From Bacteriovoracaceae bacterium (GTDB lineage: Bacteria > Bdellovibrionota > UBA1018): DNA of 5,891 nt. The notes beneath the pieces were generated by a model. The model made no database searches and had not been told where the DNA came from. It worked only from the letters and a program-made list of their open reading frames with translations. The stretch spans positions 1-5,891 of the forward strand of contig JAHFAC010000008.1 of the NCBI GenBank assembly GCA_023250755.1, in the 5' to 3' direction. Positions 5,695 to 5,891 of this stretch are shown in pieces. Position numbers and translations under genes: made by a program. The first letter of the stretch is position 1. Every line of letters starts with the position of its first letter.

Positions 5695-5889
5695 TCAGGC
5701 TCTAAACCTGCGAGTCTCGAATGATCTCCATCCTCGTGTGAGTACGCTCATCGCAAGGGAGCAAAATGCAGATTCTTCTGGTTTAGGATTCTCCCCACTC
5801 GCCATGCGTTGAAGCTGGCGTGTGTACCACGTAATTTCTAACAATCCCATCCGGTCTAACGATTTGACTCCGGTGGAAATCGGATGAAC
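5695..5889 (-). CDS. Possible C-terminal fragment of an unidentified gene (cut by window edge)
   Basis: On the minus strand one frame stays open from the window edge for 64 codons and ends in TGA at 5697-5695. It reads like plausible protein, for example LDRMGLLEITWYTRQLQRM (11-29) and SVLTRGWRSFETRRFRA at the end. The composition is basic and helical, with three Trp. I cannot assign a family. A random open frame of this length is not rare, so this may be non-coding. The other five frames here are broken by stops and show nothing better. Confidence 0.35.
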   Translation of the reverse strand, partial: VHPISTGVKSLDRMGLLEITWYTRQLQRMASGENPKPEESAFCSLAMSVLTRGWRSFETRRFRA

Positions 5890-5891
5890 TG

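Noticed and set aside
1..5891. tRNA, rRNA, CRISPR array or riboswitch
   Set aside because: No cloverleaf, rRNA signature, regularly spaced repeat set or recognisable riboswitch core was seen by reading both strands.

Overview
The window looks like bacterial chromosomal DNA of moderate GC content. It reads as Gram-negative: there is an enzyme of tryptophan breakdown, a lipoprotein with a lipobox, and three further proteins with Sec-type signal peptides. Tandem RCC1 blades on a lipoprotein and short exported orphan proteins are common in Bdellovibrionota, Myxococcota and other environmental proteobacteria-like groups. That placement is inference from gene content and is weak.

Layout from left to right. 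(1) Positions 1-537, minus strand: the N-terminal 179 residues of tryptophan 2,3-dioxygenase (kynA), cut by the window edge. This is the one clear metabolic enzyme. (2) 601-1773, minus: an exported protein with a Cys/Pro-rich N-terminal linker and a C-terminal half that carries a JAMM/MPN-like His-x-His-Pro ... Ser-x-x-Asp motif. (3) 1774-2028: non-coding, with a strong Shine-Dalgarno site and two small hairpins. (4) 2029-3294, minus: a lipoprotein that forms a seven-blade RCC1-type propeller, with one Cys pair per blade except blade 5. (5) 3295-3595: non-coding, with a probable sigma70-type promoter for the RCC1 gene, a pair of near-identical direct repeats that look like an insertion-sequence end, and an A/T-tract inverted repeat. 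(6) 3596-4276, minus: a small secreted protein with a helical core, a Pro-rich linker and a Cys/His/Gly-rich tail. (7) 4277-4485: the intergenic region between divergent genes, holding an 88-bp element bounded by a perfect 14-bp inverted repeat. (8) 4486-5610, plus: an exported protein of unknown function. (9) 5611-5891: a GC-rich imperfect hairpin and a possible C-terminal fragment of another minus-strand gene running off the right edge.

The genes do not form a recognisable pathway. Four consecutive full-length genes encode exported proteins, three on the minus strand and one divergent, next to a conserved housekeeping-type enzyme. The non-coding spacers carry repeat debris. This pattern fits an accessory cell-envelope or secreted-protein locus. 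No RNA genes, CRISPR array, intact transposase or phage genes were seen.
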